Shown in pieces: positions 10,917 to 23,407 of a stretch of DNA of 64,000 bases (within the stretch, counting starts at the first letter, position 1; each line of letters opens with the position of its first letter). The stretch spans positions 1 to 64,000 of the forward strand of contig JAECUM010009483.1 in the NCBI GenBank assembly GCA_016617855.1, given 5' to 3'. Position numbers and translations under genes: made by a program. A model generated the notes under the pieces. The model ran no database searches, was not told the origin of the DNA, and saw only the letters and a program-made list of their open reading frames with translations. This DNA is from Megalonaias nervosa. Its lineage: Eukaryota; Mollusca; Bivalvia; Unionida; Unionidae.

Positions 10917-13900
10917 TCAATACCTTGTATCACTGTATGCTATTCCATATAACTGACAGTTGGGAAATTGTATCACTGATGCTAAGATGCTTTTTCCACA
11001 TATTTGTTTTGGAGAGAGAGATTTCAGGATGATTGTAATCTGTATAAATGTTCAGTTAGCTGACATTTGTAACCTTACTCATGTACAAGGGCAATACTAT
11101 ATTCCATTATCAATTAAAACTTCTGAATAAACGGTTCCTTATAGCTTTAGTTATGATATCCATTGTCACAAGAACCACATGGCTTTGCAGTGTCATTTAT
11201 ATGCTACACCTTTGGTTAGGTTATTCCAGCTGACACTTGTTTGAGGGCAAGATTTGGTAGACAAGATTAAATTAGTGAGGTTACCAAGAGGGAAATGAGT
11301 CTGCCCTTAGAGTACTGTGAATACAGTACTTTTTAATGATAGGAAAAGCCAGGTGCTTACTCATGTAAATTTCTCAACCAGTGACACATTTTGTTTTTGC
11401 TGACAGAAGTGTCAGTGCAATTCAAAGTAACAACTAGCCTGAGCAAAGATCAAATCAAATGCAGCCAAACTACAGAAAGTGTACATAAATTTACTAGAAA
11501 AGGGTAATCTCTTTTGTAGGGAATGGAGAGGTTTTTGTACTTGCAAAGAAAATAACACAGCATGCTAAATGGTCTTTCTTGGAATTTAACATGAAAGGTG
11601 TCTAAATGAATATAAATATTGTGAATATTTAAATATAAATTATATACCTTTGAAAAACTGATGGAGTATGGTATGTATTTTATTACTGTTTTCTCTCTTT
11701 GACAAAAGCTTGAGCTACACAGAGGCAGTAAGGTACAAAATAGCATGGACTTTTTGTTGCAAAATCATTGTAAATATTTTTAAGCCAAAATTTCTCAAGG
11801 TAGACAAATGACATCTTGATTCAAGTATTTTTATAAATCTGCAGATGACCTATTTAAAATTTTAGACCATTATAAACAAATTATTTTTGACAGTGAACTT
11901 TTACTTTTGACATTTCTTGCAAAAACCTTGCCCATGTAATAGTTTTAAAACAAAATCACTGGAAATAAATGGGTGTTATATGGTGTGCATTTTGTGTGTG
12001 TGTGCAACTTTTACAAAAACATTGTAGGCATGATTCAGAAAAAAGTCAATTTAGTTAGCCAAAATAAATTTGGTAGACCTTTTTGCACTAACATGTAGAA
12101 TAGCTAATACAATTTTCAGGCCATTTTAACAATTTAAAAAAATTCTGGTGTATATTTTGGAAGTTTTTGAGCATTTGGATTTTTTTGGTGACAAAAGCTT
12201 GTTGGCACAATTAAGCAAAATCCAATTGAGGTGAACAGATTGTGTGTACAGGGATCATGAAATTCTGGTAGCTCTTGCTGGACAACACTGCGGCCATATA
12301 TTTGTGAAATGTAATATAAAAACATTCAAAGGAGATATAACAAGTTGTGACAAAAAAGGAAGGGTTGATAGACCTAATTATTAAATGTACCAATAGCTCT
12401 CTCCTTCCACAATACATTGGTTTCCTCTCCAGGTCTTTATTTATAAAAAGACAAACATTTGTTTCTTTCAAAACAGTATACAAAAGAATTTCATCTAAGA
12501 ACAGTACTTTATTCCACTCTGCTATTTTTAAAAATTAATTCTTAATTGACATATACATAAAAATAAAAATTGTTGGGTATTTCTGGTAAAGTCAGATGGT
12601 GAAGTTTTCTTTGATCATGTCCTCAGTTGTCCTCAGGTAGGTTTTGGAGGATGGTAATTGTTTGTCATTGTTTCTAGTATCTTTTTTTTGTCTTAACTTT
12701 GACCTGTCTTTCAACTAAAATCACATATTTAGAACTTGCACCCAAAGAGACATGTCCAGATAGGTCTCTTTTAGTACTGAGCAACCAGTTAGAGCATACA
12801 ACCCATTTAATGTTTTGTAGCATCAAAATGAAATGGGGGAAGTGTAATGCATAAACTTCAGTCAGGAAATCTCTAGTAGGTGTACTGTAGTATGATTTAT
12901 TTTCATCAGTCAAAATTTTCATGATTTTGTTAAAAATGAAAAAGAAACACATTACTGGGTGCTTAAATTCATGGTTTTGCCTATCAAAAGTTTGTAGGTA
13001 TTTAATTTTGTTGATTTTTTTTTCCCTCTACAAATCCACCCCCCACCCCCCACGAAACTATGCCAACAGCAAACAAGTCATTTCAGTGCTTAAAATAATA
13101 CTACCACCTGTATGAGCACAAATCAAACAGCTGTCAAAATCAATCACTTACACTCAACATGCAGCCAGCAACACAAAGCCATCAGTTATTAAAGTGCATG
13201 TATATCATCTCTTTCTTAAAACACTGTCATAAAGTTGCATGATCTACTACTTTCTGACACTGACATTAATTCAGTGGTTTAAGAGTGGTAAAATTCAGCT
13301 TAGATTCCTGTCAGTTCAAATAATGTCCTCATTCATGTGGGAACCAAACACATGATCAGTTGCCACTTGTGCAATGCAGTTAGCAGTGTCAAAATTTGAT
13401 ATGTTTTTTCTTAAGGAGCTGACGCAGCTTATAACACTAAGCAAATTGGTTATTAAAGTACATGTGTATGATCTCTTCTTTAAAACAATGTTCATAAAGT
13501 TGCACCATCAATTACTTTCTTACCATGGCATTAATACAGTCGTTTAAGAGTGGTAAAATTCAACTTGATCCCTTTGGTTTGGAGAACATCCTCATTCCAC
13601 ATGTAAACCAAACATGACCAGCTGCTGCTCAATGCTCAGTACAGTTAGCAAGCAGTATCAACATTTGATGTGTTCAGAATCCACACAAAGTGCTGCAAAG
13701 ATGTTAACTAAATTGATGAACAATAAAATTACTCCTTTGTTGGAGCCTGCCATATTTGTGAAACAACTTCAACCTTTAGACTTCACTTAAAACTTCATGA
13801 TTAAGCCAGTTCATGCTGAATAGGTAATTGCAGTTCATGCAAAAATTTGTAAATGATTGGAGCTAATTATCTGTGGCTTTGAGTATACTAAACTTGTTTA

Positions 13901-15536
13901 ATTCATCAATTACAGGATTATTTACCTGACAAACATTGGTGTGTACCAACAGACTTGATTGACACGATGTTGATTCAGTGTTTTTTTTTGCTTTTGAAGT
14001 CAGTGAATTATGAGCTTTAAAACACTGCAGTAACTAGTGTATATACCTAGTGTTTCTTTATTAATTGTGCTTCAGGCAATAGTCAGAGTATTGTACAGTC
14101 AGATTGTTATACATGCATGGATAAAGTGAAACATCCTTTCAGAAACATTTAAATATTTGGTCACAGCTTCATGTGAAGGAAGAATCAATTTTGAATAAGT
14201 ACTACATCTAATTTTCATATACTAGTATCATTTGTTGTTCTTTCTTTCATTTCAGTAATACTACTGTTTGAATACCTTAAAATTTTTCTCATTTCTCTCT
14301 ATCCTTACTTATGTTGCAACATAATGATTTGAGGCAGTGGATGGAAATTACAGCTACCCAATACTGTATATATAAGTATGCATTGAAACAATATAAAATA
14401 CATTATTTTTTTTTTAAGGGGTTAATACAAAATAAATACCTGTAGATTCTAATATTGTATTTAATGTTGTATTATCAGGTTACAGAAATGACGCTGATTT
14501 ATCAAAATGTTTCATTGATCACTCGGAATGAAGCACAGTAACAAAAGGGGGATTGGGCTTTGTCATGTATGGCTAAAATGGCAAACCTTTTGGATAAGAT
14601 CACTGTTTACCGGCATGCAAAGTTGGTATTTTCTGAGTATGTTTGATCTATGAAAGTCAGATGGAAATTGAGTTTTAATTTAAGCTTGAAATAACATTGC
14701 CTTGCTTGTTCAACATTGTATATGGGCCATTTGCTATTATAAAACACTCCTAAGCACTTGTTCTGATGAGGCACCGTTACTTTTTTATCGGAGTAGGCTG
14801 TGTTCATATCCTCCTGCATGTATATCACAAAAGACATTTAGAAATCTTCATCAAATTATTTCCACACCTTCATATATTGAGTATTACCAGCAGGTGTGCT
14901 TATGCACACTTCGTTGTGTAGAGAACTTCCATGACAGCTGCAAACATGTAATCTTTTTTAATATCTCATCATGTATCTTTTGTGTGCTATCAGTTGTGTA
15001 TGTGTTGAAGTTTTTTTGGAAATATGACAGTCCTAGTAGCTTATATTGCTGTCTTGATTTATGACAAGAAGACAACAAGCTCTTTCAGTTGTTCATTCTT
15101 AATTATTTCAGTTAACCAGAGAATGAAAAGGTCAAGGTGTATAACCTGCATTTCATATACAATTTAAATCATATCAAGTTACATCAATTGCAAGAGAGCT
15201 ACACTTATTTCTAGCAATACATCCTGTGTTTTAATGCATGATCAGACGGAAAACTAGAATATCTGATTTTTAAAAAAATTAATGCTTTCTTTTCCAAAAT
15301 GTTGTGCATTCTGTGCTATTAGGGCCATAGACAATCACTGAAAAAAATCAATTTCATCCAGGAAATACCATCAAAAAGATCAGGTATTTTTATAACAGGT
15401 GGTGGAATCCTGATCACAGAAATGATGCTATAATTCTAAAACTGATGAGTACATATCTGATTAGTAAAATATAATAAAAGAATAAAACATGCTGATTCTG
15501 TTGTAAAGTATCAGATTTTTCAACGCACAGTTGACA
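10917..15536. other. Large intron, mostly unremarkable
   Basis: Part of the 6.6-kb intron between exons at 10539-10637 and 17201-17245. Apart from the 264-bp duplication at 13187-13670 I see nothing organised. The longest open frame (14702-15064, + strand, 120 codons) is Cys- and Tyr-rich with no recognisable domain and is not credible as an exon. Confidence 0.5.
13187..13670. repeat. Diverged tandem duplication, period about 264 bp
   Basis: Two copies start at 13187 and 13451, sharing tattaaagt-catgt, cataaagttgca, ttaagagtggtaaaattca, gaaccaaac or aaccaaacatga, gttagca and tttgat-tgtt. Scattered substitutions and small indels show an old duplication. No coding potential. Confidence 0.8.
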
Positions 15537-16756
15537 TGTAGACTGGAAAACAATCTCATCTGCCTCCTTATTCCTGCAGACAGGAAAACAGTCAAATCCA
15601 CTTCTTTATTCCTGTAGACTGGAAAGCAATCAAATACCTGTACTTATTCATGTAGACTGGAAAGTAATCAAATCTCCCTGCTTATTCCTGTAGACTGGAA
15701 AGGTCAAATCTACCTCCTTATTCGTGTAGACTGGAAAGCAATCAAATGCCCCCTTCTTATTCCTGTAGACTGGAAAGCAATCATGTCTCCCTCCTTGTTC
15801 TTGTATGCTGCTCTTTATTCCTTTACATTAGAAAACATTCAAATCCACTTCCTTATTCCTGTAGACTAGAAAACAGTCAAATTCACCTCCATATTCCTAT
15901 AGATTGAAAAACAGTCAATTCCCCCTCCTTATTCCTGTAGACTCGAAAACAATCAAATTCACCTCCATACTCCTGTAGACTAGAGAGCAATAAAATGCCA
16001 TCTCCTCATTCTTTTAAACTGGAAAGCAATCAAATCCCACCTCCTTATTCCAGTAGATTAGAAAACAGTCAAATTCACCTCCATATTCCTGTAGATTAGA
16101 AAATAGTCAAATCCCCCTTCTCATTCCTGCAGACTGGAAAGCAGTCAAATCCCACCTCCTCATTCCCATAAAATGAAAAGCAGTCACATCCCCCCTCCTT
16201 ATTCCTTTAAACTGGCAAGCAACCAAATCCCCATTCCTATTCCTGTAGACTGGCAAGAAATCAAATACCGCTCCATATTCATGTAGACTGGAAAACAATC
16301 AAATCCCCCTCCTTATTCATGTAGACTGGAAAACAATTACATCCACCTTCATATTTCTGTAGACTAGAAAACAGTTAAATCCACCTCCTTATTCCTGTTG
16401 ACAGGAAAACAATCCACCTCCTTACTCCTGTTTACAGGAAAACATTCAAATCCACCTCCTTTTTCCTGTAGACTGGAAATCAGTCAAGTCCCCCTCCTTA
16501 TTCCTATAGACTGGAAAGAAATCCCATCCCCCTTCTTATTCCAGAAGACTGGAAAATAATCCCATCCCACTCCTTATTCCTGTAGACTGGAAAACAATCC
16601 CTTCTCTCCTTATTCCAGAAGACTGGAAAGAAATCCCATCCCCCTCCTTATTCCTGTAGACCAGAAAACAATCACATCCCCCTCCTTAATCCTGTAGACT
16701 GGGAAACAGTCAATTTCCCCTCCTTATTCCTGTAGACTGGAAAAGAATCAAATCCA
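15537..16756. repeat. 38-bp minisatellite, about 32 copies
   Basis: Over 1.2 kb of imperfect tandem units of the form attcctgtagactggaaaac plus aatcaaatccccctcctt. The purine/pyrimidine contrast is strong: C/T-rich halves alternate with GA-rich halves. It lies in the intron upstream of the exon at 17201. Confidence 0.95.
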
Positions 16757-17200
16757 CATTACAAGCATCAGAAGAAAAATGTTCAGATCATTTTTGATAA
16801 TTTTTCCTGGTGTCTCAACTTCATCTACATCACTTAATCCATACCTTTCTTAATCTTGGATGTTCATCCTATTCAAGAAAATGAAAAACAAGATCTCTTC
16901 TGCTCTAACAGGTCAGTTAGTACAATTTAGTTTCATATACTTGACCATAATGACTTAAGATTTTGCAATATAAGAATGCTATAAAATATTGCCTTGGCAC
17001 CAATGACTTCACACATGTTCAGTGTGGCAGCATTCAGTTATTGCTCATGATTAATCTGTGTATTGCACTATGTGGCTTTTTGTTTGATGAATCACACCAT
17101 ATCATGGAAAAATAAATATCTTCAGTTGAACAAGCTGATATAATGCAGATTTTATACTCAATGAACTTATTTTGATAGTACGACACTTTTTGCTTTCCAG

Positions 17201-17245
17201 AAAGCAGAGATTGCCCCAATTGGGCCATTGCCAGAGCTGTCACAG
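17201..17245 (+). CDS. Coiled-coil protein gene, fifth visible exon (microexon)
   Basis: A 45-nt exon (15 codons), phase 0 at both ends, with a strong acceptor tgctttccag and donor gtaatt. It encodes KAEIAPIGPLPELSQ. The two prolines break the helix, so this is probably a hinge between coiled-coil segments. Its small size and symmetric phase make it a good candidate for alternative splicing. Support is moderate because the exon is short, but phase, splice sites and order all fit. Confidence 0.65.
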
Positions 17246-17489
17246 GTAATTCTAAGAATTTTTTTCTGTAGATTATAATGTAATTATATGGCATATCTTT
17301 AAGATGTGGCAGAAAAAAATAATTTTTAGTGTCATGTCATATCTGTTTAGTTTCTTGTCAGATAAATTTTTCTTCTTACCAAATTTATGCCTAAAATTAT
17401 ATTCTTTCTGAACAAAATCCCTGGTGTGCTAAAATCATTGTCAAGATAAATTAATGCCTATAAGAACAGACTGTGTTTTCATTTTTCCA

Positions 17490-17736
17490 CATGGAAAGGC
17501 ATTACCATTAAACTTTCATGCTTTGTACACAGTTGTATGTATGAAAAGGCACTACCTTTAAGCTTTCAAGCTTACACTAATTTGTACATATGGAAATGCA
17601 TTACCTAGGCTTTCATGCTTCGTACTCAGTTTTACACATGGAAAGGCACTACCTTTAAGCTTTCATGCTTTAGACTCAGTTGTAGATATGGAAAGGCATT
17701 ACCTTTAAGCTTTCATGCTTTGTACTCAGTTATACA
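17490..17736. repeat. 50-bp minisatellite, 5 copies, next to a splice acceptor
   Basis: Units contain ggaaaggcattacctttaag followed by ctttcatgctttgtactcag. Starts at 17493, 17543, 17592, 17640 and 17690 give a 48-50-bp period. The last copy ends about 20 nt before the acceptor AG of the exon at 17758, so the array occupies the branch-point side of this intron. Confidence 0.93.
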
Positions 17737-17757
17737 TGTTTTCTTTTCCTATTTCAG

Positions 17758-17817
17758 GGTAGTAACATAAACTGGGAGTCTAACTGGCAAGCCTTCTGCA
17801 GAACTGAGGCCTCAAAG
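17758..17817 (+). CDS. Coiled-coil protein gene, sixth visible exon (small)
   Basis: A 60-nt exon (20 codons), phase 0 at both ends, with acceptor cctatttcag and donor gtaatg. The 20-residue product GSNINWESNWQAFCRTEASK contains two Trp and a Cys and is not typical coiled coil. It probably forms a short ordered or binding segment between two helical regions. The family was not recognised. Confidence 0.65.
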
Positions 17818-17992
17818 GTAATGAAGCAATTACAAGTTTCAAAAAATCAAAGTGAGCCTGTGATATGGCTTGCATTTGTCAATGATTGCCATTCTCATCT
17901 TCTCAAAAACTGTAAATTAATTTGAGCCAGATTTTACAGGTAGCATTCTGGTTTTTTGGTCTTTATGCAAATCTATCATCATATCAGCTGTT

Positions 17993-18267
17993 AAACTATA
18001 CAAAGGGGCCCTGAGTGGCCGTGTGATCTAAAGCGCTCACTGTTACGGATCACTGCCATCTCACCTCTGGGTTTGAGTCTCGGGCTTGGCCAATGTGGGT
18101 ATGTGAGAAAGCTTGCCAGTAGCTTCTCGTGGGTCGGTGGTTCTTTCCGGGGTTTTAGCGGGTTCTTCCTCCACCATTGATGCTGGTTGCCATGTATAGC
18201 CTATCTTGTGCTGAAAAATGGAGTTAAACCCTATAGCAACAACAACTTCAACAACAAACTATACAAA
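17993..18267 (+). mobile_element. SINE family B, full-length copy with target-site duplication
   Basis: The body is about 18005-18255, flanked by a perfect 12-bp direct repeat aaactatacaaa (17993-18004 and 18256-18267). It has a tRNA-like head (ggggccctgagtggccgtgt; B-box-like gggtttgagtc), a body with 'cttctcgtgggtcggtggtt' and 'gctgaaaaatggagttaaac', and a (CAA)n tail. Related minus-strand copies lie at 39.3 and 58.9 kb. Confidence 0.9.
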
Positions 18268-18868
18268 ATTTTCTTTCAATGATTTCCTATAAAAAAAAGC
18301 GACAGAATTTGACTTAATTTAGAAATAGCACCCTAGCATTAGAGTCTATATAAATAATGCTGATATGTCATCAAATAGGTCCACCATTACTAAACATAGG
18401 AACATCTTGAAAGGCCTTTTCAAAAACAGCATTCAAGAATCAAGACCTTTCAAGTTTGTATACAGAATTTTGATTCTAAAGACTGAAAAAATATTAAATA
18501 ACTTATTTTCATAAAGCATACAAAAAAGAATTTGACCAGATTTGATAGTGAGAATTTGGTCATCAAGACCTTTACATTGTACAGATGTGATACAACATCA
18601 GATATAGTCACTGTTTTTCAGTCTTAAAACTTGTCTTGAAAACCACTAAAGAGTAATACAGTCAAATTTAACAATAGCCTTGCTTCAAGGCCTTTTAAGC
18701 ATGTATCAGTGTTGTGGATCAGATTTCAAATATGGACACTAACTAGAAACTTTAATAAACTTGAAATGTCCTGTCACTGCCACACATCACTTTCTGCTAT
18801 TGCCTGGGCAAGTATGTCATAGTAAGTGGGGTGTGTGATCTCAGGACGTTAGGCTTCTTGTTTATCTA

Positions 18869-19450
18869 TAATAATAATAATAATAATGAGGACTTTGTAT
18901 AGCACCTAATCTTTAGAAGCTCTAAGCACTTTACAACATTTGACAACACTTAAAAAACATATATAATGATATGATTACAAAAATAGAAACAAACACCACA
19001 AAATTAGAAAACAGAAAACATGCTGTAAATATTTAAGGTAAGGAAACATTATTAGGTCTTTAAGTCTGTTCTTGCAGTTGAAATAGGTGAGTTTTAAGAG
19101 TGCTCTTGAATGAGATCACTGTGTCTTTGTGTCTAAGTTCAGTGGGCAATTTGTTCCACGTTGCTGGGCCCTGGTATGCAAAAGAACATCCATATGATTT
19201 CATTTTCATAGTGGGAATAATGAGAATATGAGTGTTAGAAGAGGAGGGTAAGTATCTTGCTGGTGTGTACACATGGGTGAGGTCATATAGGTATGTTGAA
19301 CTGGATTCCATCAGTAAAACGTAGCACAGAGAACAAATTTTGTGTTTAATTCTGGATCTAATGGATAGCCAGTGTGTAGGGTACAGAGCAGGGGAGAGGC
19401 GTGCTCTGATCGTGGTACTCTAAGGATGATCCGAGAAACTGTGTTTTGAA
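18869..19450 (-). mobile_element. LINE 3' fragment (non-LTR reverse transcriptase C-terminus)
   Basis: The minus-strand translation of 19060-19311 contains the conserved C-terminal motif of many LINE reverse transcriptases, here AYQGPATWNKLPTELRHKDT, followed by a FKSTLKTHLF-type end. Upstream residues such as THWLSIRSRI (about 19345-19400) extend the match. After the stop there is a 3' UTR with 'gcttagagcttctaaagatt' and an (ATT)n tail at 18869-18888. The 5' part is missing, as is usual for 5'-truncated LINE copies. The clade (RTE, L2 or CR1-like) was not resolved. Confidence 0.75.
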
Positions 19451-19756
19451 CTTATTGAAGTTTCTGGAGTAGATATTGAGACAAACCAGACAGAATTTTA
19501 ATTTTAGACAGAATCTTAAAAACATTTCTGATTTCTTTTAGAACTAAACTTTTAATTGGCACTAATTAGCCAGGAATGTGCAGATATGATGTTCAACTCA
19601 GTACATACTTATTCAGGGCAGAGTAACATTTGATAAATTAACTTTGATAAAAGGATATACTTTCTTACACATAATAACATCTCTATTTGTAGATGTAAAT
19701 TACATGGGCAGCTTTTTAGATAACAATGCACATCAGTTATCATACTCATTTATCTA

Positions 19757-19905
19757 AGGAGCCTTGGTGGCTCAGTGGTTAGTGTGCCAGACTCATGACC
19801 AAAAGGGTGCAGGCTTGGTTCCTAACATCATACCAGTCTGGGTCAGCCATCATGGTGTGTTCTTGGGCAAGCACATTACTCCAGTTGCCTCAACACTAAA
19901 TAACT
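19757..19905 (+). mobile_element. SINE family C, tRNA-headed fragment
   Basis: A tRNA-like head (ggagccttggtggctcagtg; B-box-like ggcttggttcct) is followed by ggtcagccatcatggtgtgt and 'cttgggcaagcacattactcc', the widespread 'ttgggcaagac' SINE core. No target duplication could be identified, so the ends are approximate. Confidence 0.6.
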
Positions 19906-22056
19906 TACTTGCATTGCTGTGTCTTAAAGCACCAGAATCAATCCTTTTTGTAATTCTTTAAGATAAAATAGTAGAAAATAACATGAAAAAATGTAGAAGG
20001 GTGAACATTTCTGTTGTCTGAATGCACTTAAGCCTTAAAAATATACCAGATTCAATGATATATTGAATATACTAAAAACTTTTGGTAAAAGGGGTAAAAT
20101 AATTGTACCAGTGAAATTTAATTTGTGTCATTACATTCATAAAACCTTATCTCTTCAAAAAGCTTTTAAAAGATTTAAATCATTTCATATGGTTCATAAT
20201 TTTTTGCAGTAGTTGAAAGTTAATACTGTTCACTGTAAGGGTCATATCTGTTCAAAATTAACTAGGCCTAAGAAATATTATCTTTCATCTTGAGGATCAA
20301 TGTTGCATATGGTCACCATTATTTTGGCTTTGTATCGGACTATTATGTCATTGTCAACTAGATGTATGCAGTATTATTTGTATACTTGTTTACCATGGTA
20401 CGTATTTCTGGTGGTATGTACCAGGGTACTTTATCACTGTACTGGTACTCTGTAATTTTCATCAGTAAGTAATGTATGGAAATTCCAGGGTAATCTTGTT
20501 AAGAATTTAATGATATTAACAGTGCTTTTTCATTTAGATGACAAAATAATTCAAAAAGTAATTGTTTTTAAAAACAAAACAGTTGTATTTGTCACAAATT
20601 AATTTTGAATATTACAAATATAATTATATGTGTGATCCTTTAATCATGTTTGACTCAGGTCACATGGTGGCGAAATGAGATGTCGTGAAAAATCTTCAGG
20701 CAAAAAAAGTCAAAGTTTTGGAAAAATTTCAGATTGAAAAAAAGGTCACATTTTAGTTATTTACTAGCATATGTTAATGTGTTAAGTACACATATTCCTC
20801 TGTAAGACTGCAAATCATCCTAAGATTTTCAGGATAACAGTTGCTTTCTGTTTGAATTTTATGCAGTTTCTCATCTACACTAAATATTTTCTCGTTTGTT
20901 AGTGTGTTTTATGTTTACAGGCCCTTTCTGATAAATATCTTGCCTGGTGCTGGCATCCCACTCAAAGTTTCCCTGCATATAATATCAGTAGTGTAGCTAG
21001 TAAATTGTAGGCTTCACTGTCAACACTTCCCATTTTTATCAGAAAGCTCTCTAATTTCTGCACATCTTGTACAGGTTGTCAGCTATAGTGTAAGTTGTAT
21101 CATTCCACTGTAGTTACAGCTATAGTGTAAGTTGTATCATTCCACTGTAGTTACAGCTATAGTGTAAGTTGTATCATTCCACTGTAGTTACAGCTTTTAG
21201 ATTACAGCTGATGCAGCAAAGAACGTTTACATAGCAAATAAGGTACTGACCATTTAATGTTGTGGGTTGTGTGATTGCAATTTTCTTTTGAGCTGAAATA
21301 TTTTATTTTATTTTATCTCAAGATAATTAAGTTTTTTAAAATAATATAATGGATACAATATGGTGTTATTATGCTAGAAACCAGAGCTAGATATTTTTCC
21401 AGCTATTGATAAACAGAAATTTTAAAACCCCACACCTTTGGCCTAGAACATTAAATTGTTTGTCCCTAACATAATTGCAGTACACTATTGTCTGTTCAGA
21501 AATTCCATGATATACCATGGTGCAAAATTTTTCATGGTACCCAGTTCTATTATCAACATTGACCCATAACTACCAACTGTTCCGATTCATTGGGGAACAT
21601 AATGGATTTGCATGGCAAACAAAAAATATTTTTTTTATATTAAAGACACATATTTTTGCACATTCCAATGAGTCATTTTTGGTCATATTCTATTTTTCAG
21701 TCAATTCTGGTAGTTAGATATTCCACATTTCTGGTATCAATAGCCATAACTGTGAAGTCGATTTGAAATATGATTGGTTTGCTCAGTGTTCAGTTTATTA
21801 TAATGGATACATCTTTGAACAAAAAAAGTAACTTAGACAAAGAACATTTGCCTAAGAAAAAGTTTAAATGTAAAGTCCAGTACAGAAAGGAATACACTGA
21901 GGAATTCCCGTTCATTCAAATCAGTTCGAAAGATGATACTTACGATGTAATTCTCCACCTCAAAACTGCCAAGTGAAACCCTGTCCTGGATCAAGTTTTC
22001 ATTTAGTTGGCAGGTCTGTTGATCACAAACCAATTATTTAATTGGTTCTTTTGCAG
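19906..22056. other. Intron sequence, nothing coding recognised
   Basis: AT-rich intron before the exon at 22057. It holds the 37-bp triplicate at 21077-21195. Open frames at 21517-21717 and 21770-21976 (+) were considered; the latter is Lys-rich and ends only 80 nt before the real exon, but it lacks a plausible acceptor and donor pair in phase. Confidence 0.45.
21077..21195. repeat. 37-bp tandem repeat, 3 copies
   Basis: Three almost identical copies of agctatagtgtaagttgtat plus cattccactgtagttac. The high identity indicates a recent triplication. Confidence 0.93.
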
Positions 22057-22146
22057 CGGACAGTTCTTCTGGCCACTATTTCTGATCTGAAAGAGGAATT
22101 GCGGAAAGCTAAGTATCTGCAGGAACTTGCGAGAGAACTTGTTTCG
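22057..22146 (+). CDS. Coiled-coil protein gene, seventh visible exon
   Basis: A 90-nt exon (30 codons), phase 0 to phase 0, with acceptor ttttgcag and donor gtaaat. It encodes RTVLLATISDLKEELRKAKY then LQELARELVS. Leu, Ile and Val recur in a heptad pattern, resuming the coiled coil after the Trp/Pro-containing hinge of the two preceding small exons. Confidence 0.8.
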
Positions 22147-22462
22147 GTAAATTTCAAGAGTTTTGTTTCTTCCTTTTCCCTGTTTCTCATCTTCCTCTTG
22201 TAATAACTCATCAGTATGAGAGGCAACTGAATAAAATTTACATGACGTTTTCTGCATAAATCCTTATTGTTTATACAGGAGGCTGATTTAAATTAAATCT
22301 TGTATCATTCTCATGTCATTTATCTCATTTGTACCAATAATTGTCTTGCCTAATTTGTTGTCTAATTTATTCCCAATGTACAGGTGCATTAATCTTATGA
22401 ATATGATACATACCCCCCTAAAAAAAATGAGTATCAGGAAAACATTACAATGGAACAAATTT

Positions 22463-22540
22463 GATGTTTATCCTACATACATTCATTGATGTTTATCCTA
22501 CATACATTCATTGATATTTATCCTACATACATTCATTGAT
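22463..22540. repeat. 25-bp tandem repeat, 3 copies, touching a splice acceptor
   Basis: Three copies of gatgtttatcctacatacat plus tcatt start at 22463, 22488 and 22513. A partial fourth copy (gatgtttt) runs directly into the acceptor AG at 22546-22547 of the next exon, so the branch-point and pyrimidine region of this intron is made of repeat. Confidence 0.93.
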
Positions 22541-22547
22541 GTTTTAG

Positions 22548-22743
22548 GAATATGAGGAGCGAGAGAAAAATTCAGCCAGTGTAAAAGAGCTTCAGACAGA
22601 AGTGGAGAAATACTGGCAGCAGTTGTCAGCAGAGGAGGAGAAAAACATAACCCTGACTCAGCAGTTATTAGAGGAACAGAACAGAATTAGGATGTTGGAG
22701 GAGAGGATAAAACAAATGGAACAAAAACCAAGCAAAAATCCTG
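22548..22743 (+). CDS. Coiled-coil protein gene, eighth visible exon
   Basis: A 196-nt exon, entering in phase 0 and leaving after one base of a codon, with acceptor gttttag and donor gtgagt. The product begins EYEEREKNSASVKELQTEVE and continues with a long Glu/Gln/Leu/Lys-rich helix ending near QKPSKNP. It is the longest uninterrupted coiled-coil segment in one exon. The one-base overhang pairs with the two-base start of the next exon to give Glu. Confidence 0.82.
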
Positions 22744-23407
22744 GTGAGTGACCTTGAAAAACACAATGCCAAAGTGAACAGAATACTACAGATTAGTGAC
22801 TGGCTAGACACCATTCCACAAATCAAAAACATGTTCTTTGTAACACAAAATTCTAACTGGAGGATAAACTCTATTTAGAAGACAGTAAGAATCTTAGAAG
22901 TCTCTGTCAGTGTTCTTAGTCATTTAGTCATTATTACATGCTAATTTTTTTCATGTTGCATTAGAGAAGTGCAAGTATTGTGTCAGACTTATGCATTTTA
23001 AGCTTAAGTGTGCATTTTGTCTCAAAATGTTTTTAAAATATGAGACCTGCACAGTTCAATTGTCATGATAAATAAAGAAAATGTTTTATAATTTCATAGC
23101 AAGCTTTGAAACCATTTTTAACTGTTTTGACAAATAAGGTAGAGGCACTACCGCAGCCATATTGGCAATGAAATTGGCATCTTATCTGGTTAAAATTTGG
23201 GCAGGTTTTAATTGCCATCATTCTTAAAGTAATCAAGCTATTCTGTCTTACAACAGCCCATGTTCTATCATATTGCATGTATTGGAATATATAATTGTTC
23301 TAGACATTCAAATCATGTCCCCGTAATTTTTGTGATGAAAATCTTTGTTCATTTCTAGCAACATTAGATTTGAAATATTCCATCAAAAGTTCAATATGTA
23401 CTTATAG

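Noticed and set aside
14702..15064. 120-codon open frame on the + strand in an intron
   Set aside because: No domain, atypical Cys/Tyr/Ser composition, no splice sites in phase with neighbouring exons, and an overlapping minus-strand frame; length is within chance for AT-rich sequence.
15537..16756. CRISPR-like repeat and spacer array
   Set aside because: The unit is continuously similar with no unique spacers, and the context is eukaryotic introns; it is a minisatellite. The arrays at 45.8 and 61.0 kb were rejected for the same reason.
21770..21976. 68-codon Lys-rich frame just before exon 22057
   Set aside because: Overlaps an equally long minus-strand frame, ends in a stop before the exon and has no usable donor; the exon at 22057 has its own good acceptor.
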